Source: Sepioteuthis lessoniana
Taxonomy: Eukaryota > Mollusca > Cephalopoda > Myopsida > Loliginidae
Length of the DNA: 64,000 nucleotides
Reading direction: 5' to 3'
Assembly (NCBI GenBank): GCA_963585895.1
Contig: OY757911.1
Coordinates: forward strand, 62,180,965-62,244,964
The position numbers were made by a program, and so were the translations under genes. This document shows positions 44,230 through 55,109 of this stretch, piece after piece (position 1 is the stretch's first letter; each line of letters begins with the position of its first letter). The notes under the pieces are model-generated. The model searched no databases, was not told the DNA's origin, and was given only the letters and a program-made list of their open reading frames with translations.

Positions 44230-45720
44230 ATTCTATTTATCTTTTCATCTTGATTGTTACGCGATGCTTGACAGTATTGTATTTTTTGCCAAACCCAACT
44301 CAATAAATAGCTGGTACTTCTAATCCAAAACAATATTATTTCGAGTTCAAGCCTTACAACTATAGTCATTTGTCGTACTGTGCTAACTTTAATGAATAAC
44401 GAAATGGTACCAGTCTCAAAAAACATTATTATTACTGAGAGGAGTTTCTCGTATTGTATATAACTTTGAAGATCGTCACTGATCTACATAAGGTGTTTCA
44501 TATGAATTAGGATGGACAATCCAGACAGAAACAAAATCTAAAAATAAACCTCGTAATGTTGCACTCTCATCAATATCATTTCTCCAAGAAACACTTCAAA
44601 AATTTATTCAGGGAAGAATATTAACTTCATTATATTTAAGACATAATTGATGATTTAGTTAAGCTAATTTATCTTTTATAATAACAATTAATGTTTGTTA
44701 AAAGTTAATTTAGTAATGGAGTAGACTTTCAGCTAAAATATTACTCACATTTAATTAAATACTATTCATTAGATTTTTAAGTACCACCTCAAAAAGGAAA
44801 TGTAAGATAATTTAATAACATTAATTATTACTTAGAATAAAAAGTTCTTGGACTTGCAAATGAAAACTTATTTTGAAATTTTTTCACACCTAATTTTTTT
44901 AGAATTAATTATTTTAAATATATTTAATAAATTTTTGTTTGTTTTTTTTTTAAGCAAGGAGTGGGAAGATGATCGTTTTCTGTTTCCTTGTTTTTTTTTT
45001 CTTTTCTTTTTTCTTTTCTTTTTTTGTTTGTTAGTTAGATTTTGTTTTGGTTTCTGATTGTAAGACAATGACTAATTATATACAAAAAAAAGAAAAGGGA
45101 TTTTTAGATAACAGGATAGAACTGATTTAAATGTACTTTCACGCTTATCTGTAAATTTCCCCTAAATAAAGTAGACATTTAATTAAATGTTTATCCGTTT
45201 CTTTTCTTTTCTTTTTCTTTTTTTGTTAGTATAATATTTGGGTAGTTTGTTGGTTGAAGTTTAATGGTATATCAACCCTTTTAGGTTATATAATGCCTAA
45301 TTAGTTCTTATGAGGTTATTACGTTCCATGAACTGCATGTAACCTGATAGGAAAATTATGTACCTTTATTCTACAAAATGTGTAATAGACTTTTTCAAAC
45401 TTCCATAGAATTTCCACAAATATTTGTTTCTGTATGTTCACGGAAGACAAGTTGAAAAAGTTTCACTTCTTAGTTCGTTTTAAATGGAAAATAACGAACA
45501 TAGATATGTAATCATAATATAAAAATATTTTTTTAAAAGTGACTATGAAGATAAATTAAAAAATTTGGTAAATGTAGTCAAATTTGGCAAAAAATTGAGA
45601 CTATGTAAATTAAGTATTTTAAGATGAATAAATTCATATCAATCAATAAAAGAAAAAAAATACTGAATATAATAAATAAAACAGAAAAATAAACAGATGA
45701 TATTATATCAGTCGCTTTTA
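44230..45720. other. Unrecognised stretch with T-rich tracts
   Basis: Pyrimidine-rich tracts at 44941-44952, 44985-45030 and 45198-45227. A reversed copy of the shared SINE-C/B tail (taatggtatatcaaccctt, ggttatataatgcctaa) lies at 45260-45302. No supported gene. Confidence 0.5.
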
Positions 45721-45724
45721 GGAG

Positions 45725-45945
45725 AGACCCGTCCCGTAGCGGCTAAAGTGCTCTGCTGCGAACTTGAAGTGAGCGAAATCGAACTCTAATAACGCTTTCG
45801 GACTAATGCTATTGGAAATCGTATGAAACCCCTTATCCCTTCAGCTATAGATTAGATCTTATTTCTTGCTATTCTTCTACAAGGATGTCTTTGACATTAA
45901 ATAACCCACGAAGGTTGAATGCCATTAGACAAAGAATTCAAATCG
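45725..45945 (+). mobile_element. SINE-C copy
   Basis: Head gtcccgtagcggctaaagtg, B box region AAATCGAACTC, body gctttcggactaatgctatt, gaaaccccttatccc, tail tttgacattaaataacccac and gaaggttgaatgccattaga. Confidence 0.8.
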
Positions 45946-46144
45946 AATCAAATTACAGGCTTGAGTATGATTCCCATTTTGTATTTCATTTAGAAAAGAC
46001 TTTTCTTTCTTTTTATATCAAGCATCTGGCTTTGTTAACTCCTTTACAAGCGATGACCTTATTTAGCGATCATTTAACATTTTATTGTAAATTCCCTTGG
46101 GACGAAGGGTAAAATTCAAATAATCTTGGACGAATATAGTTTTG

Positions 46145-46381
46145 TTTGGTTTGGTTTCTTTGTTAATGGCATATCAACCTTTGTTGGTTATTCAATGCCG
46201 AAGCTATTCTCTTAGAAGAACACTAGTGCTACTATTTAACCCATAGCTGGGAGGATAAGGGGGTTCATACCTTTCCCAAGGGTATTTGCCCGAAAGTGAA
46301 CGTTATAGCCTGACTGGAATTCGAACTCACTAACTAAAATTCCACAGTCCATCGCTTTAACCATTACACCACGACCCCCCC
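46145..46381 (-). mobile_element. SINE-C copy, full length
   Basis: The plus strand starts gtttggtttggtttctttgt, atggcatatcaacctttgtt, ggttattcaatgccgaagct and ends with the reversed head: gactggaattcgaactcact (B box), ttaaccattacaccacgacc (A box). Confidence 0.9.
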
Positions 46382-46384
46382 AAT

Positions 46385-48840
46385 ATAGTTTAAAACCTTT
46401 TCAGGAATATCACAAAGAATATCAAAAGGTTTGTTGAAATTTGGTCAAGAATAGGGAACCTTAGAGTACGGACGGATGGACAATATGATGTACATGATAC
46501 TGAATGATATCTTTATGGGGAACCCTAAACTCTTGTCCCCGTACCAGACTAAGCTAAGCTTACGGAATGCCTATCAGAACCGTCCATAAAATTGATACAA
46601 TCCGATTAGTCTACGGAGAAAATCAATTATCTTCGATTTTCCTCCTCACTACGTTTGTTCATCCAATTAAAACATGCTATTTTATCTTTTTAAGATTAAT
46701 ATTTGTTCATTATGTTCCATAAAGTTGTTAAGTCTTCTTATTAGAAAATAATATCCTCCTTGTTTTGTGTCGAGATATTTTTCAAAATCTTCATCAAAGT
46801 TTAATAGAGAAATTAATTAACTGAATAATCATCGAACCAAGTCAAAAAGAATCACGGCAGAAAAAAGCAAGAAAAAACAACAATAACATGAAACATCATT
46901 GATTGAATTGATTAGTTATTAAGTAACATAAAAAGGGTTAAGTATATATTGGTAAAGTCTTCTGTTTGTGAAATATGAATTATTGGGCCTTACCTGCGTT
47001 CGAACGTTGATTAATGCATGCAACAGCTTCAGCCACAAATGATGTCGATTTTGTCGATTATTTTTACAGCATATTGTAAAACCCTTCCCGTATACTTACA
47101 TATTTTCATTTAGAAAAAAAAGAGACATCTCTAGGAGAGTTCCCAAAGGTCAACAACTCTATATATATGAGGATAGAATTTAAGAACACATATATTGTAT
47201 GCTGCAAGACTAATATCATAATTATACTCAAAAAGTCAATAAACAAAGACGTCTATGTTTAATATAGAATTGAAATACAAAATTTCAGCACTTTAAGGGG
47301 AAAGTTATTTTACCTAAAGAGAACTCTTCTGTCCATTTCTTAAACAGTTGCTCCTAATAAAACTGTTGACACAATAACGGCACACGCTATATACATTCGA
47401 TCATCTATTAATTAAAAATTTAACAACTATGTCATTTTCTAAGAATGATTGAGTGTTCTTAGCGGAGATTTTTATTTGGATAAAGTCTTGGGTTTCCTTA
47501 ATGGGTAAACTTTTTTAAAGATTGCAAACAAATAATCATACAGTTGAAGAACCCAAGATTATGAATAAAATAAAGTTGTTTTTTTTTTAATCATCAGTGA
47601 ACAAATATAAGATAAATTAATTTAAATGTAATGAAATTATTCTTAACTTGAATCCATGTTAAATGGAATCTTTTAAAATCTACTGGAAATATGAAAGCCA
47701 TGTGGAAGAAGCATTTTTCTTTTTTGCAATCATCGCTTTTGAGAATTGTTAATTTGTTTTTAAATTTGTATTAATTTAAGTAAAATTTCTGAAAAACATG
47801 GATGGATTCTTTTGAAACATTCTGTTGAATTTCTATTTAAGTTATAATTTTGTAGATACAATATTCATTCTACAATGACACACAATTCATGAAAAATGAA
47901 AACTTGTTAAAAGAAAATTCCTCCTTCCAGTTTGATCCATAGGTACGAAAAAAATAAAGGAATAGGAACAGAACGGGTTTTTAGAGGTAATTTAGAGCTG
48001 AAGATAATTTCTATGAGGACAACATCAAAGTTGCAGTAAATAGTGCAAATGACCTTTCATTATTAACATTTTAGGCAAAAATAAAAAAAATTAATTTTCA
48101 CTGATCCACAGAAGAGAATTTTTATCAGTAAAAACTTTCATTAATCATTTAATACATGACAAAGCTTATTTTTATGGAACTTGAGTTTTTTAACGGTTTA
48201 GGAGATATTTTTTCTGTGTGTATACAACTCGTTTTTAATCGATTTGGTAAATTCTTTAAAATGTTATTCTCATTGATTTTTGTATATTCTAATGTAAATG
48301 TCCATGGGAAATCAATTAATTTAGCATTTCCTTAAAAAATGAAAAATAAAAATAGTATATGGCTATTTTCAGAAAATTTTATTTTTATTTGATAAATCTG
48401 GTTTTATAGGATCAGTAAGATGAAAAAAGGTTTTCTCACAATTTGTTTTCATAGAAATTTTTATCGAATATTAAGGTTCGGTATCTTTGTGATAGCTTTC
48501 ATTATTATATTGTGTGATATTTTTCTAAATAGCAACATAAAATCAAAATGTTGAATAATGGTATATATGAGAATTTATCTTCGAAAGTTGTTTAGAAAGA
48601 TTTTATGTATTCATGGCAAGTGATTTGCAGGTCCTGAGACTCAGAAGCATCAATATAATCAATTCTACACAGAATTGGTCATTGGTAGACATACTACCAG
48701 ACTGATTCTCCTTCTGCAACCAAAACCAAAAACATTATACTTTGTACAGCCTTTATTAAGCCCTTCAAAGTTCTTTTTACTGTTGTTTTCTTTCAGTGAT
48801 TTTTTACAACTCCAAATGAATATTGATATAAATATTTCAT
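46385..48840. other. Longest unrecognised stretch
   Basis: About 2.45 kb of AT-rich sequence with no microsatellite longer than a few units, no SINE, and no ORF above background. It is the least repeat-loaded part of the window. It could be unique intergenic or intronic DNA or very old transposon sequence. Confidence 0.5.
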
Positions 48841-48848
48841 TTGTTTGG

Positions 48849-49078
48849 AGGGGTGTCCTCGTGGTGTAATGGTTAAAGCGATGGACTGCGTAATCGTAGT
48901 ACGCGAGTTCATACTCCAGTCGTCCTATTACATTCACTTTCAGGCAAATACCCTTGGGAAAGGTATGAACCCCCTTATCCTTCCAATTATGGGTTAAACA
49001 GTACCACTACTGTTCCTCTAGGAGAATGGCTTCGGCATTAAATAACCTAAAAAGAGTTGATATGCCATTGAAACCTAT
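48849..49078 (+). mobile_element. SINE-C copy, best example
   Basis: tRNA-like head with GTGGTGTAATGGTTAAAGCG (A box) and GCGAGTTCATACTCC (B box, one change), then tcctattacattcactttca, cccttgggaaaggtatgaac, ccccttatccttccaattat, gggttaaacagtaccactac, aggagaatggcttc and the tail ggcattaaataacctaaaaa, gagttgatatgccattgaaa. About 230 bp. Usable as the reference for the family. Confidence 0.9.
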
Positions 49079-49079
49079 T

Positions 49080-49475
49080 CAATTTTTTTATTACATGTGA
49101 TTAAAACTATTTGAAGTAATTATTTGCTATTGTAGATGTTTCTTCATTAGTTTAAAATCTTATGGAATTGTATCAAAACATTATTTTTCCTGGTGGGCTA
49201 GTTCCAATTATGAATAGAGATTATATATATGATATTATAATATTTTTAGATTACATATGAATTCGATATGATTGGAAAGAATTGCTGGTTTTCCTTTTTA
49301 TCAGTGAAAATAGATTTCTATGAAAGGTAATAGCTTTTGGAATATTGATCAGTATCATATAGGCTCGAATCCGTAGATAAAGTATTCATTTAGGAAAAAG
49401 ATAATTATAGCCCTTTTGAAAACCATACTGTTAAACGAAGAAACACTTGAAATGACTTTGTGCTTCAAATGTAAT
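49080..49475. other. No recognisable feature
   Basis: AT-rich spacer between two SINE-C copies. Confidence 0.45.
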
Positions 49476-49477
49476 GG

Positions 49478-49682
49478 GGTGTGTCCTCCAGGTGTAATGG
49501 TTCGAACACCGGTCGCACTATTAAGTTCACTTTCGAACAAATACCCTTGGGAACAGTATGAACCCCCATATTCTCGCAGCAATGGGTTAAAATAGCACCT
49601 CTTTTGTTCTTTCTTCTAGAAGGATGGCTTTGGCATTAAATAACCACTGAAGGTTGATATATCGTTAAACACAGAAACCACG
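49478..49682 (+). mobile_element. SINE-C copy with deletion between A and B boxes
   Basis: gtcctccaggtgtaatggtt runs straight into cgaacaccggtcgcactatt, so about 40 bases of the tRNA-like head are missing while the rest (cccttgggaacagtatgaac, ggctttggcattaaataacc, gaaggttgatatatcgttaa) is complete. Confidence 0.85.
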
Positions 49683-49689
49683 TCAAATG

Positions 49690-51085
49690 TAATTAGTCAT
49701 CGGCTGACTTATATAAACCTGTCAGGCAACACCCACTTTGGTTTTCGTACATTTTTCATACTTAAAATCTACACTTTGCTTAAAATTGTATGTTATGCTT
49801 GAGATACAATTTTCATTGTTTTTAAACAAAAAAAGATTTTCTTTATCTGTCGACAGATAATTTTGAAAAAATTGCTACTTTCAAAGAATCACTTTATCCG
49901 ACAGTTACGCTTTTCTTTTTCTTTTTTTTTTCTTTTTTTTTTTTTTTTTGTTATTCTCTTTTGAATTTCTGTGGGTTACGTAAGAAGGTTTCGTAGATTT
50001 TACTAGCAAGCTGTGAGTACCTTTTTGGTGCGGCAGTTAAGTTAAAGATAAGTTATTGTTTATATCAGCAGCGTAAAAAATATCTCAGTGGCTAGTTTAG
50101 AAAGGATGATTAACAATAGCATGTTATGAATGGCAGTACAATGTTTTATACTTTTCTTTGAAAGCTCAGTGATTTAAAATAGAATAGTTTGCTTTTTAAG
50201 AAATATAAATTGCATATACAGTGAACTGAATTGTTGGACACATACCTATAAAAATAACAATACCAAAATTCGAACTTGAATTTTATTTATATAATGACAC
50301 GTCAGGATACACATTTCGGAGATCGAAATAAAAATAGTAGTTTTGACTGATAGCGAAAAAAAACCGGAAGAGAGCCAAAGAATGTTCATAGATGGAAGAT
50401 CCTGCCTCATGTTTGTGTAAGGTATGTATGAATGTCAGGAATTTAGCTCCATTGACAAGGGAAACTTTGATCAGCTGAAAAAGACGAATAAACGCCTTAA
50501 CATGCAAGAACGAGACAATCTTCTCATCATATTATCTTTTACGCACCACGATCCAAAGAGCACTGAAAGGACAGGCATCACCCTAAACACTAAAATTACT
50601 GATATATTGCACATTCATTTCTTCTATAGTTTTAAAGAGGTCAACTCTGTGATAAATTTACGAGGATCGCGTTTCTATATAGTTTTTCATGTGCTTTTTG
50701 TAACATTCTAACATAATTGTATAGGAATATGAATCGATAAATTGTTTTTTCAACCCAGCGACTGGAAAAAAGATGAATTTAAAAAGTTCAGCATTTCGTT
50801 CGGTGGGCTAATTTTAATTAGTTACACTTGATTTAGCTCGCTGTACCAAAAAAAGAAAAACACAGATAACCTGTACTTGCTAAGGTCTGCAGACTCGATC
50901 AGCTAAGTAGTGGCAGGGACTGTCTGGAAGATGCCTCCTGTGCGAGGTGAAAATTGGTGGGGGTGGGAATATTCAATGCGCCACAATAAAAGACGATAGG
51001 ATTCCCAACCTCTCTATCTCTGACTGTCTGTCTGTCTGTCTTTCTCTCTCTTGCTGGCAGAAATATGAGGAGACAAGAGTTTCAT
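49690..51085. other. No recognisable gene
   Basis: AT-rich with a T run at 49913-49949. A 95-codon plus-strand frame at 50424-50711 has no domain I recognise and no splice or start context, so I do not call it. Confidence 0.45.
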
Positions 51086-51089
51086 GGTA

Positions 51090-51148
51090 TTCACTAACTT
51101 GTCCGTGCGGGCAGAATGTGACACAAGATCAATTTTTCAACGAGGTTT
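51090..51148 (-). mobile_element. SINE-D, 3' piece of an interrupted copy
   Basis: cactaacttgtccgtgcggg, atgtgacacaagatcaattt, ttcaacgaggttt. The rest of the copy continues at 51491 beyond an inserted LINE fragment. Confidence 0.65.
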
Positions 51149-51490
51149 CATCATCACCATCATCATTATGTCGTGCTGCTTGCAGGGATTTCCCTCACTC
51201 TCTCTTGTCATTCGTATTTATCACTCATCGCTTCCAGCAGGTCTTCTAGACTATATCCTGTGTCTGTAGAGAGTTGTTGTCGGTAGGTTCTACTTGGTCG
51301 TCCCACATTTGCATGCTCGTGAGATGAGGTCCATAGGAGAACGTCGCTTATGAGTTTGACCTCACTTCTTTAGGAGTATCCCGCATATCTTGTCCGTCTT
51401 ATTTTAAAGGCTGTAGAGATGGGAGGTAGGTGGACATATAGCTGCTGTTTTGTAGGATGTTGCTTGCAGGATTTGTTTAATGTAGTTCGA
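51149..51490 (-). pseudogene. RTE-like LINE 3' fragment inserted in SINE-D
   Basis: Read on the minus strand: L-N-K-S-C-K-Q-H-P-T-K-Q-Q-L-Y, L-P-P-I-S, I-R-R-T-R-Y-A-G, L-I-S-D-V-L-L-W-T, A-N-V-G-R-P-S-R-T-Y, D-T-G-Y-S-L-E-D-L and E-A-M-S-D-K-Y-E, then a stop. This is the C-terminal tail of the same RTE family as 37465-37960 (shared nucleotides ctacagacacaggat and gtctagaagacct). It ends in an (ATC)n-type run at 51149-51167. The flanks share aggttt (51143-51148 and 51491-51496), a candidate target-site duplication. Confidence 0.85.
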
Positions 51491-51700
51491 AGGTTTGAAT
51501 TCAGAGTTTTCTTTCTCTTAGACTGGTTGCCTAATCAAGGCAAAAGAACCCAGTCTGTTCTACCATTTATCCATACCTGGCAGCAGAATAAGGGTATTAA
51601 CAATACGTGGAATACAAACATTTCGGTCCAGGATTTGAACTTGTATCGCTGTGTTCATTTCCTTCAACGATAACCTTTTCACCACGACACATCCAATCGT
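51491..51700 (-). mobile_element. SINE-D, remaining part of the interrupted copy
   Basis: tttgaattcagagttttctt, tcttagactggttgcctaat, aaagaacccagtctgttcta, atccatacctggcagcagaa, tcggtccaggatttgaactt (B-box side), gtgttcatttccttcaacga, ccacgacac. Confidence 0.8.
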
Positions 51701-51704
51701 TTGC

Positions 51705-52080
51705 GAGTATGGGAGCGAGTGAACCATTCAAAGATACGCAAAGTATCGGTTCATTAGAGAACGAAGAAGCTTCTCCGCTCGTTTTGTCTATTATAATTAG
51801 ACAAAATTAAGAAATCAACTGCATTTAACTGCTTCTACCGTCCCAGAAACTAAACAGAGATTGAAAAAAAGCAATAGACGTCCTGTCACTTGAGGTGAGG
51901 TGTGCTTTTCTGCTGCTCTTTCTCCAATCGACGATTAAAAATCACCAACGTAGTAGTCATCGGTGGCAATCATACATTTTTCTCCACGGGATGATCAACA
52001 CTTTAACTTTACGCCGACAAAATAATATAATCTAGAAGGTTTTCTGTTAAAAAATTATGTTATGATTATGTATAATTTGG
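51705..52080. other. No recognisable feature
   Basis: Mixed composition. The phrase acttgaggtgaggtgtg at 51888 contains a donor-like GTGAGG, but no exon frame supports it. Confidence 0.4.
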
Positions 52081-52082
52081 AA

Positions 52083-52085
<3 letters not shown>

Positions 52086-52125
<40 letters not shown>
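52086..52125. repeat. (TA)n microsatellite
   Basis: About 20 TA units, about 80 bases before a tandem array. Confidence 0.95.
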
Positions 52126-52129
<4 letters not shown>

Positions 52130-52206
52130 CTGGTTGTCAAGTTCTGCGTTAAAATTAACATAAAAATCCCCCGATGACTGTTCTTATCTACCAAATGTAA
52201 TAAAAT

Positions 52207-52805
52207 GAAAGCATATAACGAGAGCAACCAGTGTTCATTGTCATTAAAGTGATGTTTTCTGCAAAATACTGTTCAAGTCATAAAAACATTTAATCATAGT
52301 GACCGGTGTTGTTTGCCATTAAAGTAACGTTTTCTTCAAACTATTGTTTAGGTCATAAAAACATATAACCACAGTGACCAGTGTTCTCTGTCATTAAATG
52401 AAGTTTTCTGTAAAATATCCTTCAGATCATAAACTCATATCACGATAGTTACCAGTGTTATTTCTCATAAAATGATGTTTTCTTCAAAATATTGTTCAGG
52501 TCATAAAAACATAACCATAGTGACCAGTGTTGTTTGTCATGAAAGTGATGTTTACTTCAAAATATTGTTCAGATCATAAAACATATAACCTTAGTGACCA
52601 TTGTTCTTTTTCATTAAAGTGATGTTTTCTTCAAAATATTTTTCTGGTCATGAAAACATATTGCCATTGTGATCAGCGCCCTTGTCATTAAAGTGATGTT
52701 TTCTTCAAATTATTGTTCAGGTCATAATAACATATAACCACAGTGACCAGTGTTGTTTGTCATTAAAATGATGTTCTCTTAAAAATAATGTTCAGGTCAT
52801 GAAAA
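52207..52805. repeat. ~74 bp tandem array, eight copies
   Basis: The monomer contains cataaaaacatataaccaca, gtgaccagtgttgtttgtca, ttaaagtgatgttttcttca and aaatattgttcaggt. The marker gatgttttct (and variants) begins at 52251, 52326, 52400, 52474, 52547, 52621, 52695 and 52770, giving periods 75, 74, 74, 73, 74, 74 and 75. Copies differ at perhaps 10-20% of bases. It is non-coding and not recognised as a named satellite. Confidence 0.95.
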
Positions 52806-52809
52806 GTAA

Positions 52810-53290
52810 ACATGAAATGCTAGATATTAAATAACTATTTCATTTAATGGGCTAACGATGCCGAGGAATATCCAAAAGAAAATGATTATATCTGTGCAAC
52901 ACCACGTGATACTTTCAGCTACTTGATGAGTGAAAACCTGACTTTCATCTAAAAATTTTATTTCGAAGCTGATCAAATAGTTTTCAAAAATGAAATCTAC
53001 TAAACAATTAGAATTTTTTGCCGATAGAGTTATACATTTTTAGAAGAATTTGCGTAATAAGATCAGAAACAGCTATAGTATAGAAAAGTTTTTAGATTAA
53101 ATTGTAGGATTTCAGAAAAAAATTGTGAGAACAAATCAAAGAGGGCATTTTGAGGAACTATTGCATTACTTAAAAAAAAACTTTATCCGTTCATAGATAT
53201 TGTATTAATAGAGTATAAGTTCTTTTCAAAGCTTTTTTACGTTCTTATGTTGATGTAAGAAGGCAAAAAATGCTGAGATGCCTAAGGAGG
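52810..53290. other. No recognisable feature
   Basis: AT-rich spacer. Confidence 0.45.
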
Positions 53291-53293
53291 TAT

Positions 53294-53340
53294 AACAAAC
53301 AAACAAACAAAACAAACAAACAAACAAATAATAATAATAA
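53294..53340. repeat. (AAAC)n(AAT)n microsatellite
   Basis: About eight AAAC units with one irregular step, followed by five AAT units. It lies directly before the R2-like remnant. Confidence 0.9.
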
Positions 53341-53550
53341 TTTGACGAGCTTGGAACGGTTCTCAAAGCTTGGAAGAGTTCGAAATCGGAGAAAGAATGG
53401 AGACCTCCAAAACTACAACATTGTTAAGATAGGAGAGCATACTGAGAAAAGTCCTGGAGACCTAAGCAGACTTACAATCACTCAGAATTCAGTGCAAGAT
53501 AATCAGCTAAAACTGGTGTTGGAAACACGAAAGAACTATAATAGTAATAA
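53341..53550 (+). mobile_element. R2-like 3' end, module 1 (locus 2)
   Basis: Contains cttggaacggttctcaaagc, attgttaagataggagagca, tactgagaaaagtcctggag, acctaagcagacttacaatc, actcagaattcagtgcaaga and ctaaaactggtg. The same order recurs at 54030-54190, 59930-60040, 60800-60905 and 14240-14495. Confidence 0.75.
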
Positions 53551-53579
53551 TTATATTAATGATGATAACAATAATACAT

Positions 53580-54000
53580 CAGACGCAACAAAATAGCAAA
53601 TGTAGGTTATGTGGTGATAGAGAGAAACAATCAAACATTAAATAGGTGCATGTGGTAAATTATCACAACGAAAGTGTAAGACAAGACACAACTGAGTGGA
53701 GAAGACAGTCCGCTGGGAACTGTGCGAGAAATTTGAATTTACCATATAGACAAATGGTATATAGACAAAGGAGAATTCGTCCTAGCCCCGGCCTGGTGAT
53801 CAGACTAAGTCAACAAAAAAAAAGACAATCTCATGGAATACTGGATTTTGCTGTCCCGGGAGACCATAGCGTGAAACTGAAATTAGGCAAAAAGAGAGAT
53901 AAGTGCCTAGACCTTGCTAGAGAACTAAAAATACGATGGAACATGACGGTGAGGGTGATACCAATTGTAATTAGTGTCCTCTGTACAATCTCCAAATGAT
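53580..54000 (+). pseudogene. R2-like CCHC and endonuclease (locus 2, first copy)
   Basis: S-K-C-R-L-C-G-D-R-E-K at ~53595 begins the zinc knuckle. An open frame at 53646-53999 then contains S-A-G-N-C-A-R-N, L-P-Y-R-Q-M-V-Y, P-S-P-G-L-V-I, I-L-D-F-A-V-P-G-D-H, L-D-L-A-R-E-L-K and V-I-P-I-V-I-S. The layout equals that of the other copies, but the Asp of the P-D pair is Gly here, so the endonuclease would be dead. It is the longest undisturbed frame of this family in the window (117 codons). Confidence 0.8.
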
Positions 54001-54195
54001 GGGTAAAGAGACTGGAAGACTTGGAAATAAGAGAACGAGTGGAGATCATCCAGACAACAGTATTATTAAGATTGATCAGAATACTGAGAAGAATCCTTGA
54101 GACCTGGGGAGATTTTCTCCCACTCTAACTCTCGTGAACACCAGCAGTTAACGCTGGTGAGAAAAAACTCTTAAAGTAGTATTTATATGATACCA
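54000..54195 (+). mobile_element. R2-like 3' end, module 2 (locus 2)
   Basis: gactggaagacttggaaata, catccagacaacagtattat, taagattgatcagaatactg, agaagaatccttgagacctg, agcagttaacgctggtgaga. Same order as 53341-53550. Confidence 0.75.
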
Positions 54196-54196
54196 T

Positions 54197-54530
54197 TTGG
54201 TTCCGACTGGGAACTGGGAACTGTCAATTGGGCAAGAAACTGAAATTGACCATATTACCAAATGGTATAAACACAAACAAGAATCTGTCCCGGAAAATGA
54301 GATGCACACAATTCTCTGGGATTTTAAAACGGATCACCTTGTCTTGGTCAGAATACCAGACATGGTGATAGTCAACAAAAAAAAGGTAAACTGCAAAATA
54401 GTGGACTTTGTCATCCCGGCGGAACACAGATAGAAAATTAAAGAAAACGAAAAGAGAGATAAGTTCTTGGACCTTGATAGAGATCTAAAAAACTATGGAA
54501 CATGAAGATGACAGTGATATCAGTTGTAAT
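54197..54530 (+). pseudogene. R2-like endonuclease (locus 2, second copy)
   Basis: The 78-codon frame at 54197-54433 reads G-N-W-E-L-S-I-G, I-T-K-W-Y-K-H-K, I-L-W-D-F-K-T-D-H, R-I-P-D-M-V-I-V-N-K, C-K-I-V-D-F-V-I-P-A-E-H. Pro-Asp is at 54356-54361 and the second Asp at 54404-54406, with 14 residues between, fitting the PD-X14-D pattern of R2-type endonucleases. A stop at 54431 and a shift follow (K-R-D-K-F-L-D-L). SINE-A cuts it off at 54592. Confidence 0.8.
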
Positions 54531-54591
54531 CGGTGCAAGGGGAACAATTCTCTATGGCTTGGCAAAGGGAGTGGAAAAATCGATATAGATA

Positions 54592-54770
54592 AAGACTCTA
54601 AAATGGTACTTGATGCCGCCTTGCTTAACACTCAGCATTATAATGTAAGGATGGAGGGTAAAGTTGAGTAATCCAGGGAATAGAGTAGCACCCTCCCCTA
54701 CACATCGGTTTTGAAGCTATTAAAAAGGGAGACTTCGGATCATCCTCGACTAAGGTCGCCAACTTTAATT
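54592..54770 (+). mobile_element. SINE-A, head missing
   Basis: agactctaaaatggtacttg, atgccgccttgcttaacact, gcattataatgtaaggatgg, ttgagtaatccagggaatag, cccctacacatcggttttga, ctaaggtcgccaactttaat. The tRNA-like 5' part is absent. Confidence 0.85.
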
Positions 54771-54831
54771 TACGTTTTATCTTCATTGTGTGTTCGACAT
54801 TTATCGCCTTATGCCAAGCTAATGTATGAAT

Positions 54832-55100
54832 TTACCCAACCCCTTCGCACGAACATGATGCGACAACGAGTTAAAATTTTCAAGTGGAGTACGAGTGATT
54901 TTGATTGAAAGTTTTCCTTCTCCTAGACGTGTTACCATATTAAGGTTAAAGAGCCTAGTCAGCACAACTATTTACCTATAACTGGATGAAGAAAAGATTA
55001 GTATTTATCCCAAGGGTATTAATGCAATATGAAATGCAGATTCGTTCAGGATTTGATCCCAGATCACCATATCCTACAATAATAGTTATGCTATTTAGGA
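54832..55100 (-). mobile_element. SINE-D copy
   Basis: The plus strand has ccttcgcacgaacatgatgc, agttttccttctcctagacg, gttaccatattaaggttaaa, gagcctagtcagcacaacta, ctataactggatgaa, atcccaagggtattaatgca, caggatttgatcccagatca (B-box side), atcctacaataatagttatg. Confidence 0.8.
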
Positions 55101-55109
55101 TCTGTATTC

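Noticed and set aside
50424-50711. 95-codon plus-strand ORF
   Set aside because: No domain recognised, no promoter, splice or repeat support, and its length is within chance for this window.
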